The notes: generated from the letters alone by a model not told the origin. A DNA stretch of 19,425 nt from JBGPIK01 sp041484845 (GCA_041484845.1 JBGPIK010000086.1:1-19425), one strand, 5' to 3'. Counted from the stretch's first letter, positions 1-7,167 are shown. Made by a program: numbers and translations.

Positions 1-349
1 AAGGTGTGAGACTGGAGTAGCGAAGGCACCGACCTGCGCTGGTTCAAAGTCTTTTTTGGTGCTTGGCAATCTGTTGCAAGCGGGTTACGGATATCACTCA
101 CGGCACCGCTGGTCTCAAACTTCTTAGAGGTAGTGGCCCATTGCTTTCGCTACGGAGGGCTCGCCCCTTGCTCCCTGCGTCGACTTCTAACCGAGGAATC
201 CGGGATAAATGGTAATTCATCGACTAGCGCTGCTCGCATACGAGCGAAAGTCGCCAACGAGGAGTGCGGGTTTTGTAGGTTAAGAACAGAATCGTTAGCG
301 AGCACTAGCGCGCGTCGCGCCTTAAAATCGTAGGCCTCTAGCTCAACGA
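1..349. other. No convincing gene; downstream flank of the racemase-family gene
   Basis: I see no gene I can support here. A 67-codon minus-strand frame (150-353) begins with TTG overlapping the stop codon of the upstream enzyme gene. It has no recognisable domain and ends in an arginine-rich tail. A plus-strand frame open at the left edge stops by about position 129 and also looks non-coding. No stem followed by a T-run is obvious downstream of the minus-strand operon, so its transcription end is not located. Confidence 0.4.
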
Positions 350-1504
350 TCAATTCCCACCTAATGTTTTTAGTCGTACTGTAAGCTCTTCCGTTCCAGA
401 AAAGGCAAATCTTTGCAGCGCATCCGGCTTCACCTCGATTCCCAGACCCGGCCCCTCAGGTGGACACAGGTAGCCCCCTTGGAACTCCAAAGGCTCGCGC
501 AGGAGCTCCGCTCGCAAGGGGTTGTACGTATAATCGAGTTCCATCACGATGCATTCTTGTATCGCTGCAGATAGGTGAACGCTGGCGGCAAGCGCGACCG
601 CGTCGCCCCACGTATGAAAAGAAATCGGCACTTTGTGTGCCGCGGCCAATGCGGCGATTTTTCGAATCTCCGTTATCCCACCGGCGCGCGCAACATCCGG
701 CTGGAGAAAATCCACCGCGCCACGCACCACGAAGTTCTCAAATGCGTAACGCATGTGTAGATTCTCGCCGACGGCAATCGGAGTCTTGGCCGCCTCGCGC
801 AAGCGGGCATGGCCTTCAATGTCTTCGACGAACAAAGGCTCCTCCAGCCAGAAAACACCACAGTCCGCAAAAGCTTGAGATGCTCTAACAGCAACATCGA
901 TCTCGTAGCCCTGATTGGCATCGGTCATGACGATGAAGTCTTTGCCAACTTCCTGCCGCACGGCGCGCACAATTTCCATGTCCTGCGCCAAATCAAAACC
1001 CACTTTGATTTTAACGCCGTGAAATCCCTGCTCCATAAAGGCGCGCGCTCGTCTTGCGACCTTGAGCGGTTCTTCTGGGTAAAGCGCAGTGGCGTACGCC
1101 GGAACTTTGTCGCGGCACTTGCCGCCCAAAAGCTGATACAGCGGCCGACCACGCACTTTCCCTAGAATGTCCCACAACGCAATATCGATGCCGCTCATGG
1201 CCACGACACCGATGCCCCGCGTCCCGAACTCTTTGTGGCCGCCTCTGAAATAGGCCTTATCCCAAATTTCTTCGATTTCCGTTGCATCCATGCCGATCAA
1301 CAACGGTTTCAAAACCCGGGCGACGATGAATTCGATCAGCTCCCCGTTTCCCGAACAGGAACCCCAGCCTGAGACACCCTCATCCGTCTCAACTTGAACC
1401 AAAGTTGTGGAGCGGGAATTCCTCACGCCGGACCGGCTAAACACTTGCCCTTCCGTCGGTATCGTTGCTCGTAAGCGGATCGCTCGAATGTCTATGATCT
1501 TCAT
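350..1504 (-). CDS. Mandelate racemase/muconate lactonizing enzyme family protein
   Basis: 384-aa enolase-superfamily enzyme, expected to abstract the proton alpha to a carboxylate with Mg2+ bound in the barrel. The substrate is unknown; acid-sugar dehydration or racemisation is plausible. Visible residues are the KIK general-base motif (K165, K167), metal ligands D195 (TDANQ), E221 (LEEPL) and E247 (GENLH), the D270-H297 dyad (LQPD, SFHTWG) and E317. Spacing matches the mandelate racemase subgroup almost number for number, so it is likely active. The N-terminal capping domain covers about residues 1-125. The ATG lies three bases after the stop of the upstream binding-protein gene, with a GGTGA-type ribosome site overlapping that gene's end, so translation is probably coupled. 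The link suggests the imported solute or a derivative is an organic acid, but that is inference. Family is secure; substrate is not. Confidence 0.93.
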   Translation of the reverse strand: MKIIDIRAIRLRATIPTEGQVFSRSGVRNSRSTTLVQVETDEGVSGWGSCSGNGELIEFIVARVLKPLLIGMDATEIEEIWDKAYFRGGHKEFGTRGIGVVAMSGIDIALWDILGKVRGRPLYQLLGGKCRDKVPAYATALYPEEPLKVARRARAFMEQGFHGVKIKVGFDLAQDMEIVRAVRQEVGKDFIVMTDANQGYEIDVAVRASQAFADCGVFWLEEPLFVEDIEGHARLREAAKTPIAVGENLHMRYAFENFVVRGAVDFLQPDVARAGGITEIRKIAALAAAHKVPISFHTWGDAVALAASVHLSAAIQECIVMELDYTYNPLRAELLREPLEFQGGYLCPPEGPGLGIEVKPDALQRFAFSGTEELTVRLKTLGGN

Positions 1505-1507
1505 CTT

Positions 1508-2515
1508 TCACCGGAAATATTTGTGGTACTCGTTATTGAACCGATTGTAATCGTCGTTACTGACCGGATTAACGACCAAGAGCTTGTGGCCCTGGATTAA
1601 TTTCGGCGGGTTCGGCAGCACGTCCCTTCGCGCGGTAATTCGACTCAGCCCGCGAAATATTGTTTGCCCTTCTTCCGATAGGCAATAATCCACAAATAGC
1701 CTGCCCGCCGCCGGGTGAGAGCTCTTCACGGTAACACCGATCCCCTGAGCGTAGACAAAATGGGGTTCCCATGCGACCCACTCTACGGGTGCACCGGCTT
1801 TCTTCATCTCTTCGATGCTCGTCGGGTATTGGGAGACGACTACGGAAAACTCACCCGCTGCAAGCAGTTGACCCGTGATCGTGTTGCCGTCGCGCGCCTG
1901 GACATTTTGTCTGCTCAGCGCTTCCATGTATCTCCGGCCCTTGTCCTCGCCCTTCATCTGCAACATGGCCACGAACCATTCGGTCTTATTCAAGTCGAGT
2001 CCCAATCTGCCTTTCCACTTTGGCAGAAGCAGCTCTTCATAGCTTTTCGGGATCTCGTCCCCTTTGACCAAACGAGTATTGTAAGCGATCGTCATGGCAT
2101 TTAAGACAACCGCGGTCCAATAGCCGTCTTTTTCACGCAGCGCCTCCGGAATCGCATCACGCTCAGGCGACAGGTATTTCGCCAGCAGACCACGATGTTG
2201 CAATGTCGTCATGGGGAAAACACTCGATTGATACACATCCGGCAAAAACGTCCCGCTGCGAACCTCGGTGAGATACTTCCCCAGCAGTTTGTCTTTGCCG
2301 GCGCGGAAATATTCAAATTTGATAAACGGATATTTCTTTTCGAACCCGGCCTTAATCGCATTGGCGTCATTGGCGTTCGAACCCGAATAAAAGACAACCT
2401 TACCTTCCCTCCTGGCCTCTTCGATAAGTTTCGCGCGCTCCGCGGATCCTTGCGCGCGAGCAATATCCAGGGGACATAGGACAATAAACAATAGCGTAAG
2501 AACCCATATCGTCAT
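1508..2515 (-). CDS. Periplasmic solute-binding protein, Fe3+/spermidine-type (SBP family 1/AfuA-like)
   Basis: 335-aa exported ligand-binding protein of an ABC-type importer. The N-terminus is a classical signal peptide, a hydrophobic stretch MTIWVLTLLFIVL ending in ARA before QGSAER, with predicted cleavage after residue 21. The mature part resembles the iron/polyamine type II fold: EARREGKVVFYSG near the N-terminus, AYNTRLV in the middle and an ALSRQNV segment. I chose the ATG at 2515, not an upstream ATG at 2638, because GGGAG sits nine bases before it and because the signal peptide begins exactly there. The extra 41 residues of the longer frame look non-coding. No permease or ATPase gene lies in the window, so the partner is elsewhere or the protein acts as an orphan receptor. 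It is immediately followed by the racemase-family enzyme gene. Confidence 0.9.
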   Translation of the reverse strand: MTIWVLTLLFIVLCPLDIARAQGSAERAKLIEEARREGKVVFYSGSNANDANAIKAGFEKKYPFIKFEYFRAGKDKLLGKYLTEVRSGTFLPDVYQSSVFPMTTLQHRGLLAKYLSPERDAIPEALREKDGYWTAVVLNAMTIAYNTRLVKGDEIPKSYEELLLPKWKGRLGLDLNKTEWFVAMLQMKGEDKGRRYMEALSRQNVQARDGNTITGQLLAAGEFSVVVSQYPTSIEEMKKAGAPVEWVAWEPHFVYAQGIGVTVKSSHPAAGRLFVDYCLSEEGQTIFRGLSRITARRDVLPNPPKLIQGHKLLVVNPVSNDDYNRFNNEYHKYFR

Positions 2516-2699
2516 GTAATTTAACTCCCAGAATTTTCTTTCCACGGCCGTTCCGTTACCCCCCAATGAATTCGCTTTCTTACTTGGTTCTCCTAATGCC
2601 TCCGACACCGATACGCACAACCTTTGCTCCATTACCATTTTTTTACCTGGGCACCACCCAACGGTCGATTGCTCTTCGATATATCGCAGAGATTTAAGC

Positions 2700-2729
2700 T
2701 TGAAAAGGGGTAAACTGCTGGTCTATCTT
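2700..2729 (+). promoter_or_regulatory. Candidate sigma70 promoter for the LLM oxidoreductase
   Basis: TTGAAA (2700-2705), an 18-base spacer and TATCTT (2724-2729) lie about 44 bases before the chosen start codon. The match is moderate and assigned by eye. Confidence 0.4.
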
Positions 2730-2772
2730 GGACGCCTCCGAGGACTACTCCCAGAAAGAAAGGAAAACGAGG

Positions 2773-3675
2773 ATGGGAAAGATCGGTCTTGCCTTCGTCA
2801 ATCCGGCACCCCTTACAAAACCGGCATATGTAATTAACTTTGCCAAAAAGTGCGAAGCGATGGCCATTCATTCGCTATGGATCATTGATCGCGTTGCCTA
2901 CGATAATCTTGAACCCCTGACCGTGCTTGCGGCGGCGGCTGGCGCAACGGAGAAAATTCGCCTGGGAACGTCCGTCCTTCTCCCCGCGTTGCGCCACCCG
3001 ACGCTACTTGCTAAAACCGTGGCAACTTTGGATTTTGTTTCAAACGGGCGCGTGACTCTCGGGATCGGCTTCGGCAGCCGTGAAAACGATTTTAGCGCCG
3101 TGGAGGTTCCATACGAAAGTCGCGGCAGCCGAGCGGCGGAGGCAATTCAATTAATGAAACGGATCTGGACCGAGGAAAATGTCACATACAAGGGTAAATT
3201 TTTTAATGTCCAAAACCTCACCATCGGTCCTAAACCTGTCCAGAACTCAATTCCGATCTTCACCGGCGGGAGTGCCGAAATCGCTCTCAAGCGCGCCGGC
3301 ACTTGGGCGGACGGATATATCTGCGGCAGCTCAGCTATCGCTGACTTTCACGTGACCTGGGACAAGATCGCCAGCTACGCCGCTGCGGCCGGGCGAAACC
3401 CGAATGAAATCCAAAAAGCCAGCCTGGCTTTCATGGCGATTAACGACGACAAGGCCAAAGCAGTGGAAGCAGTCGAAGACTACACCATGCGTTACTACGG
3501 CCGCATTAGAACCGCCGTCGAACCGGTCTCCATCGTCGGCAGTCCCGATCAATGCGTCGAGAAAATTACTTATTTTCTCAGCAAAGGCCTCGACACATTG
3601 ATCATCGGCGTCGCCGATCCGGATCCGCGGCAGTTAGATTTGTTTGGAGAAAAGGTGCTTTCAAAATTAAAATAA
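2773..3675 (+). CDS. LLM class flavin-dependent oxidoreductase (luciferase-like, F420/FMN)
   Basis: 300-aa member of the bacterial luciferase-like monooxygenase superfamily, a TIM-barrel enzyme using reduced FMN or coenzyme F420. Recognisable segments are the N-terminal IGLAFVNP strand, IRLGTSVLLPALRHP, LGIGFGSRENDF followed by an AAEAIQLMKRIWTEE helix, the GPKPVQ-IPIFTGG segment, and a C-terminal IVGSPDQCVEKI helix. These are typical of F420-dependent LLM proteins. Cofactor and substrate cannot be decided from sequence alone. The ATG at 2773 has a purine-rich AAAGGA stretch ahead of it; a longer frame from 2728 adds 15 residues outside the family's normal start. It is transcribed divergently from the binding protein and convergently with the first bicupin. 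Confidence 0.88.
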   Translation: MGKIGLAFVNPAPLTKPAYVINFAKKCEAMAIHSLWIIDRVAYDNLEPLTVLAAAAGATEKIRLGTSVLLPALRHPTLLAKTVATLDFVSNGRVTLGIGFGSRENDFSAVEVPYESRGSRAAEAIQLMKRIWTEENVTYKGKFFNVQNLTIGPKPVQNSIPIFTGGSAEIALKRAGTWADGYICGSSAIADFHVTWDKIASYAAAAGRNPNEIQKASLAFMAINDDKAKAVEAVEDYTMRYYGRIRTAVEPVSIVGSPDQCVEKITYFLSKGLDTLIIGVADPDPRQLDLFGEKVLSKLK

Positions 3676-3699
3676 ATTTTTTTCTCTCGGCGTCCAAGA

Positions 3700-3730
3700 T
3701 AAAAATCGCCACCCTGGGTGGGACTTTTTC
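3700..3730. terminator. Bidirectional intrinsic terminator between convergent genes
   Basis: A short GC-rich stem, CCACC (3709-3713) with GGTGG (3717-3721), is flanked by AAAAA on the left (3701-3705) and TTTTT on the right (3725-3729). It can therefore end transcription from both the LLM gene and the bicupin gene. The stem is only 5 bp with a 3-base loop, so strength is uncertain. Confidence 0.6.
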
Positions 3731-3758
3731 GCCTCTGATCGCAAATTCCGCAACCGCC

Positions 3759-4895
3759 TTACTTCGAGCTTTTCAGAAAAGGGGACCAGTTCCACTCAAA
3801 ATTCGGATCGCTGTATGCCTCCTGTGGCATGAACGTCGTTAATCCACGTTTCGTTAGCTCACCCTCGAATTTCTCTCTCACCCATCTATCTTCGTTAACG
3901 TATTCGATCTGATCCTTGGCCCGGTCTTCGACTTTTTCGGCGTGGCCGTGGAACTGCATGGGCGGGTGCAACGCCAGATATCTGGCCGGCGTACCACCGG
4001 CGTTGAAGTGTTGGTGGAACCATTTGTTGGGCGGAACGAAGCAACTCGCCTCATGCCATGGTACGACGACTTTTTCTTTCCCTTCCTCCCACATGATGGA
4101 GTAACCCTCTCCAACCGGAATAACGATTACGCGGCCCGGACCGTGCCGGTGCGCCTTCTTGTACAAGCGCGCGTCGAAAACCGACATGTGGCAGGACATC
4201 TCTGAGTCGGGAAACTGGATGTAAACGCTGCGCCCGCCGGCGCCCCGTCTTGCGTTGGCGTCGAGTTTTTCCCACGCGCGCATATCGGGAAAGAAATTGC
4301 CGTACCAATAATTGCGCCGGCCCCAGGAGCTGTCCAGCGCATTCTGCTCGACCATTTTCGCCTCGGAATAGAAATCCGACTCGTTCTGGATATCGGGTCC
4401 TTCATAGGAATTGTTGAAAATAAAATTCACGTCACGCACGCCCGACAACGTCAAAGGCATATAACTATAATGCAGCAGCCGCACCGTCTTATCGCCCTGC
4501 ATGTTACTAAACTGGTGCGTGTAATTGTGCGGTAACAGAAACATGCTGTGCTTCTGCCACTCAAAACTTTTTTTCGCTCTCTTTTCCCCTGCCCAAATGG
4601 TCGTAAGCCCGCGTCCTTCAACCACGTAAACGATTTCATCCAGGCCGAATTTCAGCGGCGGCAAGGTTTTGCCTGCAGGGATTTCGCTGACACGCGCGGA
4701 GGTCACGCCTTCCTGGCCAACGAGTTGAATGAACGCCGAGTGGCACTGTCGTGCGTCCCACCAACCCAACGGTAACGTCCTCAAGTCTTCGATGTAGTAA
4801 CCGCGGTGGATGGGAATTCCCTGGGCTTCCATCCATTCATCATAGGTGTAGAACTTACTCCACATTCTTCGTTCAGCTTTCATCGCCTTCGACAT
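3759..4895 (-). CDS. Bicupin protein, paralogue 1
   Basis: 378-aa two-cupin protein, cytosolic (no signal peptide). The C-terminal cupin carries a metal-site pattern: H249 and H251 in KKAHRHGPG, and H294 and H296 in PPNKWFHQHFN. The N-terminal cupin (about 79-145, DEIVYVVEGRG then LLPHNYTHQFSN) lacks the usual H-x-H pair, so only the C-terminal half is likely to bind metal fully. Gentisate-type dioxygenases share the bicupin layout, but no substrate can be named. The start is supported by GGAGGA nine bases upstream. It is closely related along its whole length to the bicupin at 9931-11064, with long identical stretches in the C-terminal domain. The eutA-like gene would lie directly upstream if the transposon were removed. 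Confidence 0.85.
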   Translation of the reverse strand: MSKAMKAERRMWSKFYTYDEWMEAQGIPIHRGYYIEDLRTLPLGWWDARQCHSAFIQLVGQEGVTSARVSEIPAGKTLPPLKFGLDEIVYVVEGRGLTTIWAGEKRAKKSFEWQKHSMFLLPHNYTHQFSNMQGDKTVRLLHYSYMPLTLSGVRDVNFIFNNSYEGPDIQNESDFYSEAKMVEQNALDSSWGRRNYWYGNFFPDMRAWEKLDANARRGAGGRSVYIQFPDSEMSCHMSVFDARLYKKAHRHGPGRVIVIPVGEGYSIMWEEGKEKVVVPWHEASCFVPPNKWFHQHFNAGGTPARYLALHPPMQFHGHAEKVEDRAKDQIEYVNEDRWVREKFEGELTKRGLTTFMPQEAYSDPNFEWNWSPFLKSSK

Positions 4896-4977
4896 GATGG
4901 CTCTTCCTCCATTTTCGCTGTGAAAACCTCGGTGGCTTTACTCATATCACTCTGTCTGAGAGAAACGAACCGCCCGG

Positions 4978-4985
4978 CGCGAGCC
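4978..4985. repeat. Target-site duplication, left copy (CGCGAGCC)
   Basis: These eight bases directly abut the left terminal inverted repeat. They are repeated in the same orientation directly outside the right terminal repeat at 8134-8141. Confidence 0.9.
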
Positions 4986-5002
4986 GGCGGTGTCCTAATT
5001 TG
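4986..5002. repeat. Left terminal inverted repeat of the transposon
   Basis: GGCGGTGTCCTAATTTG is the exact reverse complement of 8117-8133. The match ends sharply on the inner side and has one mismatch directly outside. Confidence 0.92.
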
Positions 5003-5012
5003 GGGCTAATGA

Positions 5013-5177
5013 TTATTTTGTTTTCGTCTCAGAGACGGTTGCCCCGCAAATCGTGCATACGTCATCACCGGTGTGAGAACCTAGATCGTACTCCCGTTCT
5101 ACGTACGGATGTTCGCACGGCGGATTGCCCTTGTTTTCCCATTCCTTTTGTAATCTCGAAGCGTCTTTCATCTGCAT
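5013..5177 (-). CDS. 54-aa Cys/His miniprotein, transposon passenger
   Basis: A small frame reading MQMKDASRLQKEWENKG, then C21-x-H23 (PPCEHPYVE), a GSHTGDD turn and C41-x-x-C44 (VCTICG), ending in a charged tail. The C-x-H and C-x-x-C pairs, separated by about 17 residues, look like a one-site zinc knuckle or short zinc ribbon. The CxHP...E...G..TGD.VC..CG pattern is familiar from small uncharacterised bacterial proteins. GGGAG lies about nine bases before the ATG at 5177. It follows the 95-aa gene by 19 bases and stops 10 bases inside the left terminal repeat. Function unknown; nucleic-acid or protein binding is only a guess. Confidence 0.72.
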   Translation of the reverse strand: MQMKDASRLQKEWENKGNPPCEHPYVEREYDLGSHTGDDVCTICGATVSETKTK

Positions 5178-5196
5178 AACGTCATCTCCCAAAGAT

Positions 5197-5484
5197 CTAT
5201 TTTTGTGTTTGCATGGCTATGTAAGCCCGCACTGCATCATTAGCCGACTTGATCGGGGGCACCCCTAAGACCGCTACATAACGCGTTTCTCCTGTATCGG
5301 CCTTATAGCTCCACGCATATGCCTCTCTCGCCTTCGGATGGTTGGGCAAGAAACAAACTTCAACAATTCCTTGCCAAACGGTTTTGCCCTGGAAAGTTTC
5401 ATGAACTGCAATTGATCCTGCATGGATGCCATCGCATCCGTGTAGGTCAAGAATGGCCTTCTTCAGTTTCTCAAGGTTACTCAT
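5197..5484 (-). CDS. 95-aa protein of unknown function, coupled to the transposase
   Basis: I do not recognise a family. The protein starts MSNLEKLKKAILDLHGCDG, followed by a predicted mixed alpha/beta body (VWQGIVEVCFL, AYAWSYKADTG, TRYVAVLGVPP) and a C-terminal helix NDAVRAYIAMQ. There is no signal peptide or membrane segment. The ATG at 5484 lies inside the last codons of the transposase gene, an 8-base overlap with no good ribosome site of its own, so it is probably translated by re-initiation behind the transposase. That coupling suggests an accessory of the element, not an unrelated stowaway. Confidence 0.65.
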   Translation of the reverse strand: MSNLEKLKKAILDLHGCDGIHAGSIAVHETFQGKTVWQGIVEVCFLPNHPKAREAYAWSYKADTGETRYVAVLGVPPIKSANDAVRAYIAMQTQK

Positions 5485-6274
5485 TAGCCATTTTCACTAG
5501 GTTTTGAATCGTCAGTGGGCTTCTGATCACACCCGCTTGCATGGCTGGCGTCATTCTCAGTGTACGATGAAACCGGACGAAGTTGTAGAAGCAGAAATAT
5601 AAGTCCATCGCCTGTTTAAAATTATTCAGCCGCTTGCTGAATGCATTCGTGAGTCTCGTAAGCCTTCTGCAATGCATCCTGATAGTCAGATTCGAGCACT
5701 CCACAAATGAAGTTGAGCAAAGGTCCATATCCGGGAAACCGATAATATCATCCTTCAAGACCTTCCTAACTCTGGGCGGGCTATAACGGCCTTGATCTGC
5801 TGGATCTTGTGAATACTCCTTTACGATCTGTGCATAATCGACTTGATGCCCAAATTTGCGTTGAATCGCATTCAGGTAAGCCGGAAAGCCATCGCTGGAA
5901 AGCTGAATCCGATTATGAAGACGCGAAGCTAAATCGTCGATAAACTCTTGCGTCGTTTCCGCCGTGCGTTTCCCCACTTTGTAGCAGGGAATTAATTTCG
6001 ACTCAGAATCGAGCGCAACGAACGTGTATTGATCGCCCACTTGCATTGGGTTATCGCCCGCGTCGATATTTTTATTTTTCTTCCCGACAAATCCCCAAAT
6101 TTCGTCCACTTCAATTCTTTTGCAGTTAAGATCACGGAGAGTTTTATCGCTGAAAGCGGCGCACGATTCGCCCACGCGCTGCGTTAGGCGAATGATCGTA
6201 TCTCGGTGAATGCCGGTAACTCGTTCCGTGCTCCTCACGCTAGAGCCTTCCGCGAGCATCGAGATTGCGGCCAC
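5477..6274 (-). CDS. IS1-family DDE transposase
   Basis: 265 aa from a GTG start. An N-terminal helix-turn-helix (about 5-35, LAEGSSVRSTERVTGIHRDTI) is followed by an RNase-H-fold catalytic domain. The DDE triad is readable as D57 in VDEIWGFVGKKNKN, D128 in LSSDGFPAY and E192 in SFVECSNLTIR. The C-terminal LTNAFSKRLNNFKQAMDLYFCFYNFVRFHRTLRMTPA block is typical of IS1-like transposases and related stand-alone DDE proteins. All catalytic residues are present and there is no frameshift, so it is probably active. There is no ATG near the expected N-terminus. GTG at 6274 is the conservative choice, preceded by GGAAAAGAAA. An ATT at 6304, preceded by GGGAG, would add ten residues that resemble the family N-terminus. 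A promoter is visible at 6335-6363. Confidence 0.88.
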   Translation of the reverse strand: MAAISMLAEGSSVRSTERVTGIHRDTIIRLTQRVGESCAAFSDKTLRDLNCKRIEVDEIWGFVGKKNKNIDAGDNPMQVGDQYTFVALDSESKLIPCYKVGKRTAETTQEFIDDLASRLHNRIQLSSDGFPAYLNAIQRKFGHQVDYAQIVKEYSQDPADQGRYSPPRVRKVLKDDIIGFPDMDLCSTSFVECSNLTIRMHCRRLTRLTNAFSKRLNNFKQAMDLYFCFYNFVRFHRTLRMTPAMQAGVIRSPLTIQNLVKMANE

Positions 6275-6315
6275 TTTCTTTTCCAGCTTTAAGTTGTTTG
6301 CAATCGGATTCTCCC

Positions 6316-6344
6316 TTGCCTTCGATCTAGAATTACTGTATAAC
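6316..6344 (+). promoter_or_regulatory. Candidate sigma70 promoter for the RHH gene
   Basis: TTGCCT (6316-6321), a 17-base spacer and TATAAC (6339-6344). The -10 box shares two bases with the -10 box of the divergent transposase promoter. Confidence 0.45.
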
Positions 6345-6363
6345 GGAAATTACAAGCAGTCAA
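6335..6363 (-). promoter_or_regulatory. Candidate sigma70 promoter for the transposase gene
   Basis: Reading the minus strand: TTGACT (6363-6358), a 17-base spacer, then TACAGT (6340-6335). It overlaps a plus-strand promoter serving the RHH gene, so the two genes may compete for polymerase. Confidence 0.5.
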
Positions 6364-6386
6364 GCGGTTTCTGTAAAACATTTATT

Positions 6387-6560
6387 ATGGTCAAAAAAAA
6401 GAAGGTAGGTCGCCCGATTCTCCCCAAGAGCCAATACAGAGGGGTCATAACGGCATTACGGCTACAGCCGGAAGAACGGACGGCATTCGAGAAAGCGGCT
6501 AAAGAGAAAGGTCTAAGCCTCTCGGACTGGATACGGGAAACTTTGAAATCGGCTTTATAA
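6387..6560 (+). CDS. Small ribbon-helix-helix DNA-binding protein
   Basis: 57 aa from the ATG at 6387: a basic tail MVKKKKVGRP, a short strand YRGVITALRLQPEE, then helices RTAFEKAAKEKGLSLSDWIRETLKSAL. The strand followed by a helix ending in LSLSDWIRETL is the usual signature of RHH proteins (CopG/Arc-like, also seen in antitoxins and mobilisation proteins). A longer in-frame extension upstream to 6210 runs through the transposase promoter on the opposite strand and is not credible. It is divergent from the transposase with overlapping promoters, so the simplest inference is a repressor of both genes. No toxin partner is recognisable next to it. Confidence 0.68.
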   Translation: MVKKKKVGRPILPKSQYRGVITALRLQPEERTAFEKAAKEKGLSLSDWIRETLKSAL

Positions 6561-6583
6561 GATGCTAAGTTAACAAACCTGAG

Positions 6584-6677
6584 CGGAGGGTGTGGGACTC
6601 GAACCCCAACGGTGTACTAGACCGTGCCCTAAGGATGTAAAGCCCTGTTATCGACCCACGTCTACGGGACACCCTCC
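6584..6677 (-). tRNA. tRNA-like element, class II size, isotype not assignable
   Basis: The minus strand can form a 7-bp acceptor stem, GGAGGGT with ACCCTCC, extendable to 9 bp. A G discriminator follows, with no encoded CCA. A T-loop with GTTCGAGTCCC is present, and a 5-bp hairpin ACGGT/ACCGT with a 7-base loop sits where a long variable arm would be. The total is 94 nt, in the range of Ser/Leu/Sec-type tRNAs. However, the T-stem is only 3-4 bp without mismatch, the D-arm (CCC/GGG around GTAGACGT) is not canonical, and the putative anticodon arm (AGGG, CTTTACA, TCCT) is weak. Read that way, the anticodon would be TTA, matching the ochre codon, but I do not trust it. It lies 13 bases behind the HARE-HTH gene and is probably co-transcribed. 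It may be a decayed tRNA or a tRNA mimic. Confidence 0.45.
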
Positions 6678-6690
6678 GTGTTGTTTAACC

Positions 6691-7137
6691 CTAAAACGGC
6701 GAATCGTTATCCGTTTTGCCGTTCTCCGTTCCCCAGTCGTCTGGCAATTCACTGGCGTCCCGTTGATGCTCCACGACGCCGAAGGTATTTGCGCCCGTTT
6801 TGGTGAATATTTCCCCCCGCCTTACGTAAGTAGTTATCGAACCTACCAAAGCTGCCCGGTTATTGCGGGTATTTTCTTTCCCAAGCTCTTTGAGTATATC
6901 CTTTACATGCATTGACTTTCCAGCTTTAAGCAAAACATCCCTTGCCTTGGCGATATTGCTACCTTCCCGCAGGATTGGCGCTCCCGCATCGCCTGGATCG
7001 CGAGGTAGAACCTTCAGCGCCTCCTGGAGACCCTGCAAAAAGGCGTTACATTCTAGTATCTTTGTTTCGTATTGGAGTATCTCCTGTCTTTTGGCCTCGA
7101 TTTTCCGCTCAAGCTGAATTCTGGCGTTTATCGGCAT
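6691..7137 (-). CDS. Coiled-coil plus HARE-HTH domain protein
   Basis: 148 aa. Residues about 5-45 form a charged coiled coil (RIQLERKIEAKRQEILQYETKI). Residues about 58-123 match the HARE-HTH winged helix: IAKARDVLLKAGKSMHVKDIL, an RAALVGSITTYVRRGEIFTK helix-wing, and ANTFGVVE. An acidic tail ends the protein. HARE-HTH domains are known from RNA polymerase delta, ASXL-type chromatin proteins and restriction enzymes, and are thought to contact DNA, possibly sensing modification. The ATG at 7137 has GGAGG seven bases upstream; a TTG two codons earlier overlaps that spacing and is less likely. It is divergent from dinD, with a TTGACA promoter in the shared gap. Probably a DNA-binding regulator of the element or of dinD, by inference. 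Confidence 0.75.
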   Translation of the reverse strand: MPINARIQLERKIEAKRQEILQYETKILECNAFLQGLQEALKVLPRDPGDAGAPILREGSNIAKARDVLLKAGKSMHVKDILKELGKENTRNNRAALVGSITTYVRRGEIFTKTGANTFGVVEHQRDASELPDDWGTENGKTDNDSPF

Positions 7138-7167
7138 ATTCAACCCTCCAATTGCCTAATGGTTTGC

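Noticed and set aside
150..353. 67-codon minus-strand frame overlapping the stop of the racemase-family gene
   Set aside because: It has a TTG start and no recognisable domain, and ends in an arginine-rich tail. The stop/start overlap alone is not enough to call it.
2516..2638. Longer N-terminus for the iron-type binding protein starting at 2638
   Set aside because: The signal peptide and a good ribosome site begin exactly at 2515. The extra 41 residues look like untranslated leader.
6210..6386. N-terminal extension of the RHH protein
   Set aside because: It runs antisense through the transposase start and both promoters. The RHH fold begins with the ATG at 6387.
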